This document shows positions 36,225 through 44,731 of a stretch of DNA of 64,000 bases, piece by piece; the first letter of the stretch is position 1; every line of letters starts with the position of its first letter. The DNA comes from G963675935 sp963675935 (GTDB lineage: Bacteria > Planctomycetota > Planctomycetia > Pirellulales > Thermoguttaceae), in assembly GCA_963675935.2 (NCBI GenBank), contig OY780964.2, positions 620,001 through 684,000 of the forward strand, in the 5' to 3' direction. A program made the translations under genes and the position numbers. A model generated the notes under the pieces. The model did no database searches. It was given only the letters and a program-made list of their open reading frames with translations, and was not told the DNA's origin.

Positions 36225-37584
36225 GCCTTGTCCGGCTTCCGCGAACTCCGCCACGGCGACTCTGGAGGTAACGCCGCTGCCCGGGCACCAATTCGGCACG
36301 GGCATGATCTCGCTGTTTGCGGACTTGGTGTTGAAGGCGGCCACCAGTCAGCGCGCCGCGGCGGGCGTGCTGCAATTGGTGGGAAAATACCTGACCGGCG
36401 TGGTGCGGGTGCCCTGCGCCAATGCGGGCCGTCTGTGGCTGATGCGGTTGGGACTTTTCGAACTGCTGCGGAAGAAAAAAGCCGCCACGGATTGGGTATG
36501 GATTATGGACCACACGGTGCAGCTTGGGCCGCACAAGTGCTTGGTGATCGTCGGCGTACGGCTTTCGGCGTGGCGGCGGAAAAAGGCGCCCTTGGAACAC
36601 GAGGATTTGTCGCTGCTGAGACTGGTTCCCATGCGGCAGTCTACCGCCACCGCGGTGGCAGAACAACTGGAAGCGACGAGGAAGGAGATGGGCGTCGTGC
36701 CTGCGGCGGTCCTCAGCGACGAAGGCGCGGAACTAAAAAGCGGCATGGCTCTGTTCCGAGCGCACTCGCCCGTGGCGCGGCGGGTGCCGCATGTCTTTGA
36801 CATCAAGCACAAGGTGGCGATTCTGCTCAAACGAGAGTTGCACAACGATGCAGCGTGGCAATCCTTCGTCACCCACACCAACCGCACGAAGCTACAAACC
36901 ACCTTGACGGAATTGGCGTTTCTGGTTCCGCCCAGTTTGCGAACCAAGGCACGCTATATGAATCTGGACACGTTGGTCAACTGGGGAAGCCGGGCGTTGG
37001 CCTACCTGGACGCCCCGCGAGACCTTCCCGGGCAGACGGTCGATCGCAAGAAGCTGCGGCAGAAACTGGGGTGGCTTAGCGAGTACCGTTCGGCGTTGGC
37101 TGCCTGGACCGAACTGCTGGCCGTCGCGGAACAGGCAGTCCGTTACATCCGCAAAAAAGGATATCATTGTCATGCGGCCAAGGAATTGAAAAGTCGCTTG
37201 CTTCTCCTGGCGCGCACGCCGAGCGGTCTTCGCCTGCAAGCGGGGATTGTGCAGTTTGTCAAGGAACAATCTCGATGGGTCAAAAAAGGGCGGCATCTGT
37301 TGGGCAGCAGTGAGGTTTTGGAGTCGCTCTTGGGCAAATACAAGCGTATTCAAGGAACGCACAGTAAGGGAGGCATGACCGGATCACTGCTGAACATTGG
37401 AGCTGCGGTTACGCACAAAACCTCGGACACCCTACAACAAGCATTTGCCACCGTGCCGGTTGCCGCGGTGGGGAAGTGGATCCGAGAAAACCTCGGCTTA
37501 ACGATCCCTGTTCAGCAGGCCATCGCCTTTCAAGGGAACAAAAACTGTCCGAACAACAAAACATTCCTTACACCAAGTTTTTAG
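36178..37584 (+). CDS. DDE-type transposase of the 1702-bp IS, copy 3
   Basis: 468 residues. It carries Thr instead of Pro next to the first catalytic block (AATDWVW) and shares YIRKKGYH with copy 4 of the other array, a sign of sequence exchange between arrays. It also shares SATATLEV with copy 2. Confidence 0.85.
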   Translation: MAAPSRMKTENKKEPEPCPASANSATATLEVTPLPGHQFGTGMISLFADLVLKAATSQRAAAGVLQLVGKYLTGVVRVPCANAGRLWLMRLGLFELLRKKKAATDWVWIMDHTVQLGPHKCLVIVGVRLSAWRRKKAPLEHEDLSLLRLVPMRQSTATAVAEQLEATRKEMGVVPAAVLSDEGAELKSGMALFRAHSPVARRVPHVFDIKHKVAILLKRELHNDAAWQSFVTHTNRTKLQTTLTELAFLVPPSLRTKARYMNLDTLVNWGSRALAYLDAPRDLPGQTVDRKKLRQKLGWLSEYRSALAAWTELLAVAEQAVRYIRKKGYHCHAAKELKSRLLLLARTPSGLRLQAGIVQFVKEQSRWVKKGRHLLGSSEVLESLLGKYKRIQGTHSKGGMTGSLLNIGAAVTHKTSDTLQQAFATVPVAAVGKWIRENLGLTIPVQQAIAFQGNKNCPNNKTFLTPSF

Positions 37585-37610
37585 CGGCCCACACGGAGTG
37601 TGCCTGCTAC

Positions 37611-38515
37611 GGGGGTGTGAACGGTTACCACAACCACCGGCGGAGTCATGAAGCCTGATCGCTCATGCCTTCGGCCTCTCCGGCTTCCGGCGTGTACTTC
37701 ACAATGACAGCCTTCCCCGTAGTTCTGGCGGTTCGGCCTCCGCATTACTCATTTCGAGGCCTGCTCGGCGTTCACTCGCTGAACCGCTCATACCGTACGC
37801 GGCTTGAATTGATACATGTTCTCCCTCGGGAAAAATGTATCACCAGTGCCCGTGCAAGGTATAACTGGCCCTTTGACATCGGAATGCTTCCACGACGATT
37901 CTTTCGTTTTGTCGCTCCGATTGCTACCGGCTGGAGCGATCCAGTTGCCGGGTGGGTTACTCCCCACTGAAAACGACAGTCTTTCTCACGGCGCACGGAA
38001 CTGCAACGTCCAGGAAACCGTCATTCTGAGCATAGCGAAGAATCTCCGTGGTATCGCGTAAGTTCTTGTGGGCCAACGAGATTCTTCGCTGCGCTCAGAA
38101 TGACGGTTTTTTCCCATCTATCGCCAAAATGCGACTTTACAGTTCTGCTGCACACTCGACTCGGGTAGTTGACATTTCAAGCCCACCTGATATATTGCGG
38201 TTGTCGTCTCACTGGCCAGCTTCGCTCCTGCCCCGCGGAGTTGGCCCATTTTCGGGATGACAAACTTTTGAGCGTTCCCGCACCTGCCCCGTGGGAACGC
38301 TCTTTTTGTTTGTCCAGCCGTTCCCGAGCGGAACCGTTTGACATGTGGAGTCATTTGGAATAGGCTGGAACTTGTCCCCCAACAGGGTTCCATATAACAA
38401 ACGGCGTTGCAAGCCAACGTGTTACGCTGAAGCATCAGCTACGCGAATCCCGTCAATTTCGGTCGATAAAGGCATTTGGGGAACGAGGGAACGAGGAGCA
38501 AGAGACGGATTCTCA
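37611..38515. other. 905-bp gap with degenerate mobile-element-like sequence and one repeat
   Basis: No gene with family-like motifs was found. Ambiguous ORFs on both strands (37665-37970 and 37772-37996) look like debris seen beside bacterial mobile elements but could not be named. The 85-bp repeat at 38020-38104 lies inside. An imperfect inverted pair, GAGCGTTCCCGCACC/GGGAACGCTC near 38271-38301, precedes lpxB. Confidence 0.4.
38020..38104. repeat. 85-bp palindromic repeat, uninterrupted copy
   Basis: It runs from GTCATTCTGAG to AGAATGAC with the same internal GTATCGCGTAAGTTCTTGTG as the interrupted copy at 7832-8047. It serves as the empty-site reference for the MITE insertion. Confidence 0.88.
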
Positions 38516-39901
38516 ATGCCACAGGCCAAACCGCTTACGATTTTCTTCTCGGTCGGCGAGCCTAGCGGCGACCTGCACGGCGCCAACCTGATTCGCCAGT
38601 TGCGCGAGCGATGCCCCGACATCCAGGCGGTCGGCTACGGCGGCCCGAAAATGGCCGAGGCCGGCTGCCAACTCCATGCCGATCTGACCTCGCTGGCCGT
38701 GATGTGGTTCGCCAGGGCCTTGTTGAACCTGCACAAGTTTTTGGCGCTCGGCAGCCGGGCCGACCGCTACTTCCGCCATCATCGGCCCGACGCCGTCGTG
38801 CTGATCGACTATCCCGGCTTCAACTGGTGGATTGCACGCCGGGCGAAATTTCACGGCATCCCGGTGTTCTATTATTCGCCGCCGCAAATTTGGGCCTGGG
38901 CGCGTTGGCGGGCGAAAAAAATGCGGCGTTTCGTCGATCACGTACTCTGCGGCCTGCCGTTCGAGGAAGCTTGGCTGCGCGAACGCGGCTGCAACGCAAC
39001 ATTCGTCGGCCATCCGTTCTTCGACGAAGTGCGACGCTATCCTTACGACGAGCGGTTCATTGAGGAACTCCGGGCTTCTTCTTGCGATCCTGGCGTAGGG
39101 TGGGACAAGTCTGCGCAGTCCCACCAAGAGATCGGGGAAAACGCATGGTGGGACTGCGCGGACTTGTCCCACCCTACAGCTACAGCTTCTTGCGATCAAG
39201 CGGGCGAGCGGAGAGATGCGCCCTCACCCCCGGCCCCTCTCCCAAAGGGCGAGGGGAGACGCGGCCCGCTGGTGGCGATTCTGCCCGGCTCGCGCACGCA
39301 GGAAGTCACGCACAATCTGCAATGGTTCCTCAAGGCCGCGGCCATCGTTCATCAAAAAGTGCCCGGCGTGCGATTCGCGCTGGCTTCGTTCAAAACGCAT
39401 CAGGCCGAGATGGCACGGCCGATGGTCGAGCAAAGTGGACTGCCCATCGAGATTTTCGTGGGCAAGACGCCGGAGATCATGCGGGCGGCCGACTGCGCGA
39501 TGTCGGTTTCCGGTTCCGTCTCATTGGAATTGCTCTATCATGCCACGCCGACGGTGATTTTGTACTGGATCAGCCGGCCGGCCTATTTCGTGCAGGGGTT
39601 ATTCCGCAAGGTGAAGTACATCACGCTGGTCAATCTGCTGTCGGCCGACGGATTGGAAGACGAAGACCTGACGCCCTACGATCCATCGCAGGCCGACGCC
39701 GATCGGGTGCTGTTTCCCGAGTATCTGACGCACGAAGACAAGTCGGAACAGATAGCCGGGCACATTGTCGAGTGGCTGACCGATCCGGCGAAGCGCGAGG
39801 CCCGGGTCGAGGCACTTCGGGCGTTGCGAGATCGGGTGGCGCACGGCGGGGCCTCGGACCGCGCGGCCGATTACATTCTCGACGTGCTTGGCAAGCGATA
39901 G
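38516..39901 (+). CDS. lpxB: lipid-A-disaccharide synthase
   Basis: A 461-residue GT19 glycosyltransferase that joins UDP-diacylglucosamine and lipid X at the inner membrane. Motifs: FFSVGEPSGDLHGANLIRQL at the N-terminus, YYSPPQIWAWARWRAKKM, LVAILPGSRTQEV and SVSGSVSLELLYHATPTV. It is longer than usual (~380) because repeat-derived sequence (about 39095-39258) is inserted between the two Rossmann halves, just before the PGSR motif, and stays in frame. The ATG at 38516 begins the conserved N-terminus; the upstream frame is not conserved. Indicates an LPS-bearing outer membrane. Confidence 0.93.
   Translation: MPQAKPLTIFFSVGEPSGDLHGANLIRQLRERCPDIQAVGYGGPKMAEAGCQLHADLTSLAVMWFARALLNLHKFLALGSRADRYFRHHRPDAVVLIDYPGFNWWIARRAKFHGIPVFYYSPPQIWAWARWRAKKMRRFVDHVLCGLPFEEAWLRERGCNATFVGHPFFDEVRRYPYDERFIEELRASSCDPGVGWDKSAQSHQEIGENAWWDCADLSHPTATASCDQAGERRDAPSPPAPLPKGEGRRGPLVAILPGSRTQEVTHNLQWFLKAAAIVHQKVPGVRFALASFKTHQAEMARPMVEQSGLPIEIFVGKTPEIMRAADCAMSVSGSVSLELLYHATPTVILYWISRPAYFVQGLFRKVKYITLVNLLSADGLEDEDLTPYDPSQADADRVLFPEYLTHEDKSEQIAGHIVEWLTDPAKREARVEALRALRDRVAHGGASDRAADYILDVLGKR
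39095..39177. repeat. 83-bp palindromic repeat inside lpxB
   Basis: Arms starting GTAGGGTGGGACAAGTCTGC and ending CTTGTCCCACCCTAC form a long inverted repeat with a short loop. It is read through as GVGWDKSAQSH and WWDCADLSHPT. A second repeat of the CCCTCTCCC/GGGCGAGGGG type follows at 39222-39258. Confidence 0.88.
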
Positions 39902-39943
39902 CGAGTGTTATGTTTTCGCGTAACGCGGCAGAGGCGTAACCGA

Positions 39944-40042
39944 TGGGTCTTGGGTCTTAGGTCTTGGGTCTTGGGTCTTGGGTCTTAGGTCTTGGGGCTT
40001 GGGGCTTGGGGCTTGGGGCTTGGGGCTTGGGTCTTGGGGCTT
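39944..40042. repeat. heptanucleotide tandem repeat
   Basis: About fourteen copies of GGTCTTG, GGTCTTA or GGGCTTG, followed by partly complementary CCAAGCCCTAAGACC sequence up to ~40080. A short related inverted stretch lies at 45806-45862. The rest of the 39902-40225 gap shows nothing recognised. Confidence 0.8.
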
Positions 40043-40225
40043 CGTGCCAAGCCCTAAGACCCAAGTCCTAAGTCCGAAGTCCAGAGAGTGCGAAGCCGCA
40101 AACGGCTTTTCGATATTCCCTATTCCCCCCACTTTCACACTTGTCGCCCATCCCGTATCCTTCACATTGAACTTTGTGCCTTGGACCTTGGTCCTTTTGT
40201 CCTTCCTTCCTCTTGGAGTCTTCCC

Positions 40226-40975
40226 GTGTTGCTTGGCGAGCCAGAGCGAACCCCGTACGATCTGAATTTCGTGTTGTTCGGCATTCCGGTGCGCGTTCAT
40301 CCGCTGTTTTGGCTGGTGAGTTTGGTCTTTGGCGCGCAAGGTCGCAACGGCGTCGGCATTCTGACATGGATCGCGGCTGTTTTTATTTCGATTCTCGTTC
40401 ATGAGTTGGGCCATGCATTGATGATGCTCGCGCATGGACTCCGTCCGTGGATCGTGTTGTATGCGATGGGCGGATTAACGGGCTACGACACGCGGCAATA
40501 CTCGCGTTCCCGCGCGAGCACGAGCACCGGAGCGATTCTAATTTCGCTGGCCGGTCCGGTCGCCGGTTTTTTGTTGGCGGCGATTCTATTGGGAGTTCTT
40601 TATGCGACAGTCCACGGCGCGCAGATCGACTTTTACGGTGGTCCTTGGGACATGCTGCCTCACGTAGCGATGCAGAACGAGAAGCTTGCCGATTTATTCA
40701 ACGATGTGTTTTATATCTGTATTTTATGGGGTTTAGTGAATCTTTTGCCTGTTTATCCGCTCGACGGCGGACAAGTTGCGAGAGAACTTTTCATGCGATT
40801 TTCTCCCAGCGACGGCATTCGTCAATCGATGATGTTGTCGATGATTGCAGGCGGCGCGATGGCTGTGTATGGCGCGGCGCAATGGAAGAGCGCTTACGTC
40901 GCATTGTTCTTCGGCTATCTTGCTTACATGAGTTATCTTGCGATGCAATCGTATGGCGATCGCAATCGTTGGTGA
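40226..40975 (+). CDS. site-2-protease family zinc membrane peptidase (M50)
   Basis: A 249-residue membrane protein. The catalytic HExxH is ISILVHELGHALMML in a transmembrane helix, and the third zinc ligand motif is LLPVYPLDGGQVAREL. It has about five to six membrane segments and no PDZ or CBS domain, like short SpoIVFB-type members. The GTG at 40226 was chosen because TTGGAG lies about nine bases upstream and the upstream frame runs through repeat DNA. Substrate unknown; such proteases often release anti-sigma factors. Confidence 0.85.
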   Translation: MLLGEPERTPYDLNFVLFGIPVRVHPLFWLVSLVFGAQGRNGVGILTWIAAVFISILVHELGHALMMLAHGLRPWIVLYAMGGLTGYDTRQYSRSRASTSTGAILISLAGPVAGFLLAAILLGVLYATVHGAQIDFYGGPWDMLPHVAMQNEKLADLFNDVFYICILWGLVNLLPVYPLDGGQVARELFMRFSPSDGIRQSMMLSMIAGGAMAVYGAAQWKSAYVALFFGYLAYMSYLAMQSYGDRNRW

Positions 40976-41168
40976 CAGCGCATCGACGCAAGATGTTGCA
41001 GTCTCGCGCGAAATTTTTTATGAAAGTTGATGTTTTTTATGAAATAGCTCTTGCATGATTTCGAGAACACGCTAAAACATTATCCAAGTGGACTTGATGC
41101 GGAGTTTTTTCGACGGTCGGATCCGTCAGGCATCAAGCCCGCGAAAAACTCTTGACGGAGGAGTGACT

Positions 41169-41294
41169 GTGGCCAAAAAGAAGGCTGCTAAGAAGGTTGC
41201 CAAGAAGGCGCCCGCGAAGAAGGTTGCGAAGAAGGCCGCTAAGAAGGCGACCAAGAAGAAGGCCGCTAAGAAGGCCAAGTGCTGCTGCAAGTAA
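41169..41294 (+). CDS. histone H1-like lysine/alanine-rich peptide with Cys tail
   Basis: A 41-residue peptide VAKKKAAKKVAKKAPAKKVA..., built from AKK/AAKK units as in the C-terminal tails of bacterial H1-like DNA-binding proteins. The GTG start follows GGAGGAG. It ends AKCCCK, an unusual three-Cys cluster. It probably binds DNA non-specifically; the Cys cluster might allow crosslinking or metal binding (inference). A strong terminator follows 46 bases later. Confidence 0.7.
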   Translation: MAKKKAAKKVAKKAPAKKVAKKAAKKATKKKAAKKAKCCCK

Positions 41295-41339
41295 TTGCTC
41301 GTAGCTCGCGACCCAGAATCGCATCGAATACGACGAGAA

Positions 41340-41380
41340 AGGGCCGCCGGGAAATCAATTTCCGGCGGCCCTAAGTGTTT
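41340..41380 (+). terminator. rho-independent terminator
   Basis: The stem AGGGCCGCCGG/CCGGCGGCCCT with a short AAATCAATTT-type loop is followed by a T-rich stretch (AAGTGTTTTCTT). It lies downstream of the H1-like gene and just beyond the end of the convergent membrane-protein gene. Confidence 0.75.
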
Positions 41381-41440
41381 TCTTGGCAAGGAGTTACGAC
41401 TGCTCTTCATCGCAGTCGGCGATGCCTGTTGCTTCGGCAA

Positions 41441-41872
41441 TCACGTTTCAGATTCGCCGGACGATTTGCCATCGCTGCTATTGCCGCTCGAAGCCTGTTG
41501 CGACTTCTCGCACTCGCGCGACATCGTGTTGAGATCGGCTCCGAAGAGATGCCCCAATCCAGTCGATGCAAAACCGAAGACAACGCCTATCACCGCTCCC
41601 CACAGCATGACATTGACGCGCGGCGGCAACACGACAAATGCCGACAGAAGATAGTCGTACAGAAACCCGAATGGGATTCCAATGAAGGACAGCAAAAGCA
41701 TCAGCCAGAAACGTTTTGGCTGATTTCCGAGCAACCAATAGAGGTCTACGCCGGAAAACATGCCCAAGATACAACCGCAGGCTCCGACATTAGCGTGAAA
41801 CATTAGCGAGCCTGAACCAGCCCCGATCCAAAGGACGGCGACATAGGATAATCGGCCGAAAATCGCTTTCAT
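41441..41872 (-). CDS. hypothetical small membrane protein
   Basis: A 143-residue protein starting MKAIFGRLSYVAVLWIGAGS. It has about four hydrophobic segments (for example FWLMLLLSFIGIPFGFLY, VMLWGAVIGVVFGFAS) and a Ser/Asp-rich C-terminal tail. No family was recognised. An in-frame ATG 33 bases upstream is possible. It converges with the H1-like gene. Confidence 0.6.
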   Translation of the reverse strand: MKAIFGRLSYVAVLWIGAGSGSLMFHANVGACGCILGMFSGVDLYWLLGNQPKRFWLMLLLSFIGIPFGFLYDYLLSAFVVLPPRVNVMLWGAVIGVVFGFASTGLGHLFGADLNTMSRECEKSQQASSGNSSDGKSSGESET

Positions 41873-42002
41873 GAAAGAGAACTCGCAGCTGTTGGTTGCA
41901 GGCAATCAATGTCGGCATCCATGACGATGAAAAACACATTCCGCGGGCCGTTGGCCCCCGGCTATTGCGAAATTGTCAATCTGACAGCCAGAAAACGACT
42001 TG

Positions 42003-44492
42003 CTACCGCCCGCGTCTCTTCTCACCACCCTTTCGCTTCACTTTTCTCTCCGGCTTCACACCCTTCGCGCCCTTCGTACTCTTCGTGGAAGCCTTCGTGC
42101 GTCTCTTCTCTCGTTCCACCACTCGGAAATCGACTTCGCGCCGCTCCAAATCGACCCGAGCGACCGCCACGCGCAACAAATCGCCGAGCCGATAGCTGTT
42201 GCCCGCTCGATGGCCGGCCAACGTGTGCGAAGCGCGGTCGAATCGGTAGGTGTCGTCGCGTAAGGTTTCGACGCGCACAAGCCCTTCGGCCGGCAGCGCA
42301 ACGCCTTGAACGAACAATCCGTAGCTCTCGACGCCGGTGACCACGGCCTCCATCTCCTCGTCGATGCGAGTGCTTAAATAGGCCAGCAATTTCAGCTTCG
42401 TAAGCTCGCGCTCGGCGGTTTCGGCCCGCTGTTCGCGGTCGGAGCAATGCCGGCCCATGACGACCATCTCGTCGTAATCGTTCCGCGGCTTCGCTTTCGT
42501 CAAAATCGCTTCGATCAGACGATGCACCGTTAGATCGGGATAGCGGCGGATCGGCGAGGTGAAATGGCAGTAGCAATCGCTCGCCAGGGCATAGTGGCCG
42601 TCTTCCACGGGGCTGTAGACTGCCCGCTGCATCGAACGAAGCACGGCGAAATGAACCGCGTGCCGCTCGGGCCGCGTGGCAGCCGTGTCGAGCAGCTTTT
42701 GCAGCTCAAAACGGCTCTCCAAACTGGCCGTCTTGTAGCCCAACTCGGCGACGAACTCCGTCAGCGCCTTGAGCTTCGCCGGGCTGGGCGCCTGATGGAC
42801 GCGACGCAAAAAGTACAGCTTCCGCTCGAAAAGCGTCTCGGCCACGGCCTCGTTCGCCGCGAGCATGAATTCCTCGATCATCTGGTGGCTCTCGGTGTTT
42901 TCGGCCACGTGCGCCCCGGTCACATGCCCCTGCTTGTCGAGGTCGATTTTGACCTCGGGCATGTCGAGTTGCAGCGCGCCGCGGGCCATCCGCCGCCGGC
43001 GCATCGTCATGGCCAGCGAGTGCATCCGGCCGAGCAGGTCGCATATCTTCGCGCCCAATTTGCGCTGCGCGGCTTGCCGATCGGCCAAAAACTCGTCCAC
43101 CTGCTCGTAGGTCAATCGTTTGGTGCTGCGGATGGCCGCCGAATACAGTTCCGTGGAAACCCGAAGCCCGTCGTCGGTAAACTCCATCACCGCCGACTTC
43201 GTATAACGAACCTTGCCCGGCTGAAGGCTCGCCAGACCGTTCGAGATGACCTCGGGCAGCATCGGCAGCACGCGGTCGGGCAGATAGACGCTCGTGGCCC
43301 TGTCCATCGCCTCGCGGTCGAGCGGCGTGTTCGGCTGAACGAAGTGCGACACATCGGCGATGTGAACCCCGAGACGCCAGTGGCCGTTGTCGAGCCGTTC
43401 GAGCGAAATGGCGTCGTCAAAGTCGCGGGCGTCGACCGGGTCGATTGTCACGATCGTTTCATTCGTAAAATCCTTGCGACGGCTGATCGACTCGTCGAAC
43501 GCCTCGGCCTGCCGGTTGGCCTCTTCAATCGCATCGTCGGCGAACTGGTCGGGCAGATTGAACTCGCGGACGATCGAGAGGGTATCGACGCCGGGCTTGC
43601 CGCGCGGGCCAAGCACTTCAAGGACCACGCCTTCGCCGTCGTGAAGCGGCGCGGGGAACCGCACCATTTCGACAACCACTTTATCATCGGGCTGGGCATT
43701 CTTCGCGCCGGGATCGCCCACGCCGATGGGCCGGGCGAACATCGCGCCGTCGATCTTCACGAAGGCCGAGCCGGCCGACTCGAAATACGTGCCGACAAAC
43801 TGATGCGTCTGACGTTCGACCACTTCGACGATCGAGCCGCGCGGCCCCAATTCGCTGCGTCCCGGCCGGCCGAGCTCGACGAGCACCACGTCGCCCGTGG
43901 CGGCGTCGGCCGTTTGGTCGGCGGGAATGTAGATGTCCTTGAGCTTTTCGGCGATTTTTCCCGCCACGGCGGCCGGCTGATCGACCCGGACGAAGCCGAA
44001 GCCTTTTTGCGTGCGTTGAAAAACGCCCAACACACGGTTTTTCGAGACACGCGACGAACGTTTCGGCTTGGCAGGGCGACGCTCGGGCTCTTGGCGAACG
44101 TCGTCATTCTGAGTGCGACACACATTGTCATTCTGAGCGCGACACACATCGTCATTCTGAGCGCAGCGAACATCGTCATTCTGAGCGCGACAAACATCGT
44201 CATTCTGAGCGCAGCGAAGAATCTCGGTTTTTCCCTTGGCGTCGGCGGGCTTCTTCACTGTGCTCAGAATGACCGTATCTGCCGCCGCTTTCGTCGTCGC
44301 GGGCGGCATGACCAGATGATTCGCGGCGTAGCGGAGCTGCCCGTGGCGGACCAATCGCTTGACGGCCCTGCGCACCTCGACCGCTTCCTCGGCCGACAGT
44401 TTCAGTTGTTGCGCGATGATTCGCGGCTTGGCGGGCCGATAGCCGGGGGCGTTGACCAGGGCGAGAATGGATTGTTCGAGAGTATTATTCAT
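42003..44492 (-). CDS. rnr: RNase R-family 3'-5' exoribonuclease
   Basis: An 829-residue protein. N-terminal winged-helix region (MNNTLEQSILALVNAPGYRP), cold-shock/OB domains (GVFQRTQKGFGFVRVDQP), the RNB catalytic domain with TIDPVDARDFDDAISLERL (metal-binding Asp cluster), and an S1 domain near the end (EEMEAVVTGVESYGLFVQGV), followed by a basic tail. Between the winged helix and the first OB domain sits a run of 8-residue RCAQNDDV-type repeats encoded by an expanded palindromic repeat (44103-44273). It degrades structured RNA in the cytoplasm. The ATG at 44492 fits the family start. Confidence 0.95.
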   Translation of the reverse strand: MNNTLEQSILALVNAPGYRPAKPRIIAQQLKLSAEEAVEVRRAVKRLVRHGQLRYAANHLVMPPATTKAAADTVILSTVKKPADAKGKTEILRCAQNDDVCRAQNDDVRCAQNDDVCRAQNDNVCRTQNDDVRQEPERRPAKPKRSSRVSKNRVLGVFQRTQKGFGFVRVDQPAAVAGKIAEKLKDIYIPADQTADAATGDVVLVELGRPGRSELGPRGSIVEVVERQTHQFVGTYFESAGSAFVKIDGAMFARPIGVGDPGAKNAQPDDKVVVEMVRFPAPLHDGEGVVLEVLGPRGKPGVDTLSIVREFNLPDQFADDAIEEANRQAEAFDESISRRKDFTNETIVTIDPVDARDFDDAISLERLDNGHWRLGVHIADVSHFVQPNTPLDREAMDRATSVYLPDRVLPMLPEVISNGLASLQPGKVRYTKSAVMEFTDDGLRVSTELYSAAIRSTKRLTYEQVDEFLADRQAAQRKLGAKICDLLGRMHSLAMTMRRRRMARGALQLDMPEVKIDLDKQGHVTGAHVAENTESHQMIEEFMLAANEAVAETLFERKLYFLRRVHQAPSPAKLKALTEFVAELGYKTASLESRFELQKLLDTAATRPERHAVHFAVLRSMQRAVYSPVEDGHYALASDCYCHFTSPIRRYPDLTVHRLIEAILTKAKPRNDYDEMVVMGRHCSDREQRAETAERELTKLKLLAYLSTRIDEEMEAVVTGVESYGLFVQGVALPAEGLVRVETLRDDTYRFDRASHTLAGHRAGNSYRLGDLLRVAVARVDLERREVDFRVVEREKRRTKASTKSTKGAKGVKPERKVKRKGGEKRRGR
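44103..44273. repeat. palindromic repeat with five 24-bp units inside rnr
   Basis: GTCATTCTGAG starts at 44103, 44127, 44151, 44175 and 44199, an exact 24-bp period, and the right arm GCTCAGAATGAC closes the palindrome at 44273. It is the same family as the 85- and 124-bp repeats, but one arm is amplified. Confidence 0.9.
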
Positions 44493-44731
44493 CGTGGAAA
44501 TGGCGTGAAGGGAAAATTGCAAATTGAAAAATGAGCAACAGTTTAGCCGATTGCAGTATATTGCACGATCAAGAGCAAAAAAGCGGTGTATTTGGGCCGA
44601 AGGCCCTTTGGTTCTCCCAGCCCAGGGCCATCGCCCTGGGGTGCGAGTTGCCACACGATCCAGGCATATCGGCCCAACGGGCCAACCGTTCATCTGCCTC
44701 TTCTTTGCAAAACCGCAAGCGGCTCCAGCCG

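Larger units (their letters stand above)
35889..37590 (+). mobile_element. 1702-bp insertion sequence, copy 3
   Basis: Same 14-bp ends. Target duplication ACACGGAGTGT at 35878-35888 and 37591-37601. It occupies the right arm of the host repeat. Confidence 0.9.
32329..37610. repeat. inverted-repeat host element carrying three tandem IS copies
   Basis: Removing the IS copies and target duplications leaves a host repeat: GTAGCAGGC-ACACTCCGTGT-GCCGT, a ~36-bp spacer, then ACGGC-ACACGGAGTGT-GCCTGCTAC. Each arm holds an 11-bp palindrome that served as an IS target. A 1770-bp period (IS plus spacer) is present three times. To the right, GTGAACGGTTAC (37617-37628) matches the outer arm of the 124-bp repeats. 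Confidence 0.85.

Noticed and set aside
32329..37610. Tandem IS copies as an assembly error
   Set aside because: The copies differ at several bases and the flanking palindromes differ in an ordered way, which a simple assembly duplication would not produce. Copy number should still be confirmed by long reads.
37665..37970. A 101-residue ORF in the gap before lpxB
   Set aside because: No ribosome site, low-complexity composition and overlap with an equally long antisense ORF; it resembles debris near mobile elements rather than a gene.
39944..40080. CRISPR array
   Set aside because: The repeats are heptanucleotides without unique spacers. No array with regular repeat-spacer structure and no cas gene was seen anywhere in the window.
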